Shown here in pieces: positions 61,687 to 64,000 of a DNA stretch of 64,000 nucleotides. The first letter of the stretch is position 1. Every line of letters begins with the position of its first letter. Origin of the DNA: Kosakonia oryzendophytica (GTDB lineage: Bacteria; Pseudomonadota; Gammaproteobacteria; Enterobacterales; Enterobacteriaceae); NCBI RefSeq assembly GCF_900094925.1, contig NZ_FMAY01000002.1:505131-569130 (forward strand), written 5' to 3'. The notes under the pieces were generated by a model that saw nothing but the letters and a program-made list of their open reading frames with translations, had not been told where the DNA came from and made no database searches. A program made the translations under genes and the position numbers.

Positions 61687-62550
61687 TTACCCCGCCTGAT
61701 GGGCGAGTTCAACCACTTTATTGTCGATAAGCCGCGCCTGACCAAGCCATGCCGCCATCAACACCACTGCCCGCTGGCTGCTGTCGGATAACGCCAACAA
61801 TGTGTCTGCATCGCGGATCTGGATATCATCGGCGCGTAAACCGGCGTCATTGACCTCCTGCTCAGCAATCGCAATCAGCTCTTCGCAGTTACGCTCGCCT
61901 GCCTGCAGTTTATCAGCGAGCACGTTCATTACTTTGCTGAGCGCCGGAGCGATTTTGCGCTGATCGGCGGTGAGGTAACCATTACGTGAGCTCAGTGCCA
62001 GGCCATCTTTTGCCCGCACGGTGGGCACGCCGACAATCTCAATGTCGTAGCCCATATCCGCCACCATTTTGCGAATAAGCTGTAACTGCTGGTAATCCTT
62101 CTCGCCAAAACAGGCGATGTCCGGCTGCACCATGTTAAACAGCTTACTAACGATGGTGGATACACCCCGGAAATGACCCGGACGGCTTGCGCCTTCCAGC
62201 ATGGTGGAGATGCCGGGTACGTCGACATAGGTCTGGGTATCGGTGCCTTGTGGGTAAATTTCCGCAGGGGCAGGGGCAAAGACGATATCCGCTTTGCGTT
62301 TGTTCAGCTTTTCACAATCTTCCTGCAGGGTGCGCGGGTAACGCGCCAAATCATCCGGCCGATCAAACTGCATCGGGTTAACGAAAATGCTCACTACCAC
62401 CACATCGGCGCGGGCTTTGGCTTCATCAACCAGTTTCATATGCCCATCATGCAGGTTGCCCATGGTGGGCACCAGCGCAATGCGTTTACCTTCCAGGCGT
62501 AGTCGGCGGATATGCTGACGTAGCAGCGGGAGGGTTTCAATAATCAACAC
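61687..62550 (-). CDS. panC: Pantothenate synthetase PanC
   Basis: PanC joins pantoate and beta-alanine using ATP. It has 287 residues, about four more than I recall for E. coli. The nucleotidyltransferase HIGH-like motif is [13 protein letters not shown] (about residues 28-40), with [11 protein letters not shown] and the KMSKS-like [17 protein letters not shown] lies upstream of the ATG. It lies 11 bases after panB, its supplier of ketopantoate. Confidence 0.97.
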   Translation of the reverse strand: MLIIETLPLLRQHIRRLRLEGKRIALVPTMGNLHDGHMKLVDEAKARADVVVVSIFVNPMQFDRPDDLARYPRTLQEDCEKLNKRKADIVFAPAPAEIYPQGTDTQTYVDVPGISTMLEGASRPGHFRGVSTIVSKLFNMVQPDIACFGEKDYQQLQLIRKMVADMGYDIEIVGVPTVRAKDGLALSSRNGYLTADQRKIAPALSKVMNVLADKLQAGERNCEELIAIAEQEVNDAGLRADDIQIRDADTLLALSDSSQRAVVLMAAWLGQARLIDNKVVELAHQAG

Positions 62551-62561
62551 AACAGGACTCC

Positions 62562-63353
62562 TTAATGGAAACTGTGTTCTTCGCCCGGATAGACGCCGGA
62601 CTCAACTTCAGCAACATACTGCCTAACGGCGGCGCGCATGTCGCCTGCTTCATTCAGGAAATTTTTAGCGAATTTAGGAATGTGGCCGCCGGTAATGCCG
62701 AAGGCATCGTGCATGACCAGAATCTGACCATCAGTGACGTTGCCTGCACCAATACCAATCACCGGGATATGCAACGCATCGGTAATACGCTGCGCCAGCT
62801 CAACCGGTACGCATTCCAGCACCAGCAACTGCGCGCCTGCGGCTTCCAGCGCCAGCGCATCATCAAACAGTCCCTGTGCGGCATCACCGCGCCCCTGGAC
62901 TTTATAGCCGCCGAAAATATTCACCGATTGCGGGGTTAACCCCAGATGCCCGCACACCGGCACGGCACGTTCTGTGAGCATTTTGACGGTAGGCGCAAGC
63001 CAGGCGCCGCCTTCGATTTTGACCATATTGGCGCCGGCGCGCATCACCACAGCAGCGTTCTCAAACGCCTGCTCCGGCGTGGCATATGCCATAAATGGCA
63101 GATCGGCAAGCAGCAGGCAAGCCGGTGCGCCACGGCGTACGGCCTGCGTATGGTAGGCGATATCCGCCACTGTTACCGGCAGGGTGGAGTCATGACCTTG
63201 TACCGTCATCCCAAGCGAGTCGCCCACCAGCATCACGTTAATCCCCTCTTCGGCAAACAGTTTCGCGAAGCTATAGTCGTAAGCAGTGATGGTTGCGAAG
63301 CGTTTCTTTTCCTGCTTGCACTTGTGCAGCCAGGAGATGGTGGTCGGTTTCAT
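62562..63353 (-). CDS. panB: 3-methyl-2-oxobutanoate hydroxymethyltransferase PanB
   Basis: PanB makes ketopantoate from 2-oxoisovalerate and 5,10-methylene-tetrahydrofolate. It has 263 residues, one fewer than I recall for E. coli. It is a TIM barrel with the metal-binding [16 protein letters not shown] motif and the [11 protein letters not shown] segment. I chose the ATG at 63353 with AGGAA upstream; the frame open to 63404 adds 17 residues not in the family. Its 2-oxoisovalerate substrate comes from the branched-chain pathway that ilvIH serves. Confidence 0.97.
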   Translation of the reverse strand: MKPTTISWLHKCKQEKKRFATITAYDYSFAKLFAEEGINVMLVGDSLGMTVQGHDSTLPVTVADIAYHTQAVRRGAPACLLLADLPFMAYATPEQAFENAAVVMRAGANMVKIEGGAWLAPTVKMLTERAVPVCGHLGLTPQSVNIFGGYKVQGRGDAAQGLFDDALALEAAGAQLLVLECVPVELAQRITDALHIPVIGIGAGNVTDGQILVMHDAFGITGGHIPKFAKNFLNEAGDMRAAVRQYVAEVESGVYPGEEHSFH

Positions 63354-63388
63354 AGCGTTTCCTGATAGTCCAAAACGAATCTTGGCGC

Positions 63389-63416
63389 ATTCTAACAGCA
63401 ACACTCAGGTGGGCAA
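63389..63416 (-). promoter_or_regulatory. Candidate panBC promoter
   Basis: On the reverse strand TTGCCC (63416-63411), 16-bp spacer, extended -10 TGT-TAGAAT (hexamer at 63394-63389). It is 36 bases from the panB ATG. Confidence 0.5.
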
Positions 63417-63461
63417 TGATTTTAGACAACCCGTGGGATGCGGGTGGGCAGAAAGGAAATA

Positions 63462-63941
63462 TTACCAGGCGTCAGGTTTCGGAGCGTTAAGTTGCGCCAG
63501 TACTGACCGCAGGGTGACGCCATCCGGGAATACGCACTCTGGCGCGATTTCAAACAGCGGCCACAGCATAAAGCCGCGGTTTTTCATGTCGTAATGAGGG
63601 ACAGTCAGACGGGGGGTATTCAGCGTTAATTCACCGAACAGCATAATGTCCAGGTCAAGCGTACGTGGTCCCCAGCGCTCTGCTTTGCGCACGCGGCCCT
63701 GCTGCAACTCAATACGCTGGGTATGATCGAGCAGCGCTTCGGGCATGAGTTCGGTTTCCAGCGCCACGGCGGCGTTGAGATAGTCCGGCTGATCCTGCGG
63801 GCCGAGTGGGGGAGTGCGGTAGAGTGAGGAGACCGCCACTATCCGGCTTTGCGGGATCTCCCCAATGGCCGTTATGGCGGCATTAACCTGGTCGAGCGGT
63901 GATGCCAGATTGCTCCCCAGCGCAATATACGCGACTGTCAC
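63462..63941 (-). CDS. folK: 6-hydroxymethyl-7,8-dihydropterin pyrophosphokinase FolK
   Basis: FolK transfers pyrophosphate from ATP to 6-hydroxymethyl-dihydropterin in folate synthesis. It has 159 residues, as in E. coli. Motifs YIALGSNL, TPPLGPQDQPDYLNAAV, RWGPRTLDLDIML and VPHYDMKNRGFMLWPL are intact. The start is a GTG at 63941 that overlaps the pcnB stop (GTGA), so the two are coupled. panB follows after 108 bases, with no fimbrial genes between. Confidence 0.97.
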   Translation of the reverse strand: MTVAYIALGSNLASPLDQVNAAITAIGEIPQSRIVAVSSLYRTPPLGPQDQPDYLNAAVALETELMPEALLDHTQRIELQQGRVRKAERWGPRTLDLDIMLFGELTLNTPRLTVPHYDMKNRGFMLWPLFEIAPECVFPDGVTLRSVLAQLNAPKPDAW

Positions 63942-64000
63942 GCACTGCCCTCACGACGCGGCGCGCGTTTGCGTGGGCGACGATGACGACGGCGTTCAGC
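63938..64000 (-). CDS. pcnB: Poly(A) polymerase I PcnB, C-terminal end only
   Basis: Only the last 20 codons are inside the window. They encode a very basic tail, RRRHRRPRKRAPRREGSA and stop, which matches the Arg-rich C-terminus of enteric poly(A) polymerase I. It overlaps the folK GTG by 4 bases, the same pcnB-folK arrangement I recall in E. coli. Confidence 0.88.
   Translation of the reverse strand, partial: AERRRHRRPRKRAPRREGSA

Overview
This window is chromosomal DNA from a member of the Enterobacteriaceae. Gene order and protein sequences follow the minute-2 region of Escherichia coli as I remember it: the end of ilvI through the dcw (division and cell wall) cluster, secM-secA, the pyruvate dehydrogenase operon, acnB, speDE, cueO, gcd and the pan genes, ending in pcnB. 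It is probably not E. coli or Shigella. Several loci of the K-12 chromosome are missing (yacH, yadI, yadD and the yad/htrE fimbrial genes between panB and folK), and three genes not at this place in K-12 are present: a GH43 glycosidase, its GPH-family transporter, and an unrecognised protein between lpd and acnB. I cannot settle the genus; Enterobacter, Kosakonia, Citrobacter and relatives would all fit.

Layout. 1-2352: end of ilvI, ilvH, and cra with its terminator. 2521-2752: a small reverse-strand ORF with its own terminator-like hairpin. 2849-20870: mraZ, rsmH, ftsL, ftsI, murE, murF, mraY, murD, ftsW, murG, murC, ddlB, ftsQ, ftsA, ftsZ, lpxC, all forward, mostly overlapping or nearly touching, from a Pmra-like promoter with MraZ boxes to a terminator after lpxC. 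21075-24795: secM, secA, mutT. 24839-26406: yacG, zapD, coaE (reverse). 26728-27771: guaC. 27804-31902: hofC, hofB, ppdD, nadC (reverse). 32033-33447: ampD, ampE. 33464-35820: GH43 enzyme and transporter (reverse). 35992-37362: aroP (reverse). 37900-45043: pdhR, aceE, aceF, lpd. 45201-46628: unknown protein. 46896-50142: acnB, yacL. 50172-52328: speD, speE, yacC (reverse). 52473-54107: cueO. 54192-56582: gcd (reverse). 56788-57324: hpt. 57352-58014: can (reverse). 58122-61192: yadG, yadH, yadE. 61197-64000: panD, panC, panB, folK and the end of pcnB (reverse).

How the parts work together. The dcw cluster makes the UDP-MurNAc-pentapeptide, the lipid-linked precursors and the septal synthase and divisome (FtsL, I, W, Q, A, Z); LpxC adds the committed step of lipid A synthesis, and ZapD, encoded nearby, bundles FtsZ. 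AmpD recycles anhydro-muropeptides. PdhR, AceE, AceF and Lpd form the pyruvate dehydrogenase complex with its repressor, and AcnB continues into the TCA cycle. Regulatory sites can be read directly: a perfect PdhR palindrome, a strong/weak TyrR box pair before aroP, a CueR-type promoter with a 19-bp spacer before cueO, a perfect CRP half-site pair between gcd and hpt, MraZ boxes, and a Cra-consensus match upstream of pdhR.

I see no tRNA, rRNA, CRISPR array, insertion sequence, phage or defence system. The least explained items are the Cys-free protein at 45201-46628, the small reverse gene at 2570-2752, and structured leaders such as the one before aceE.
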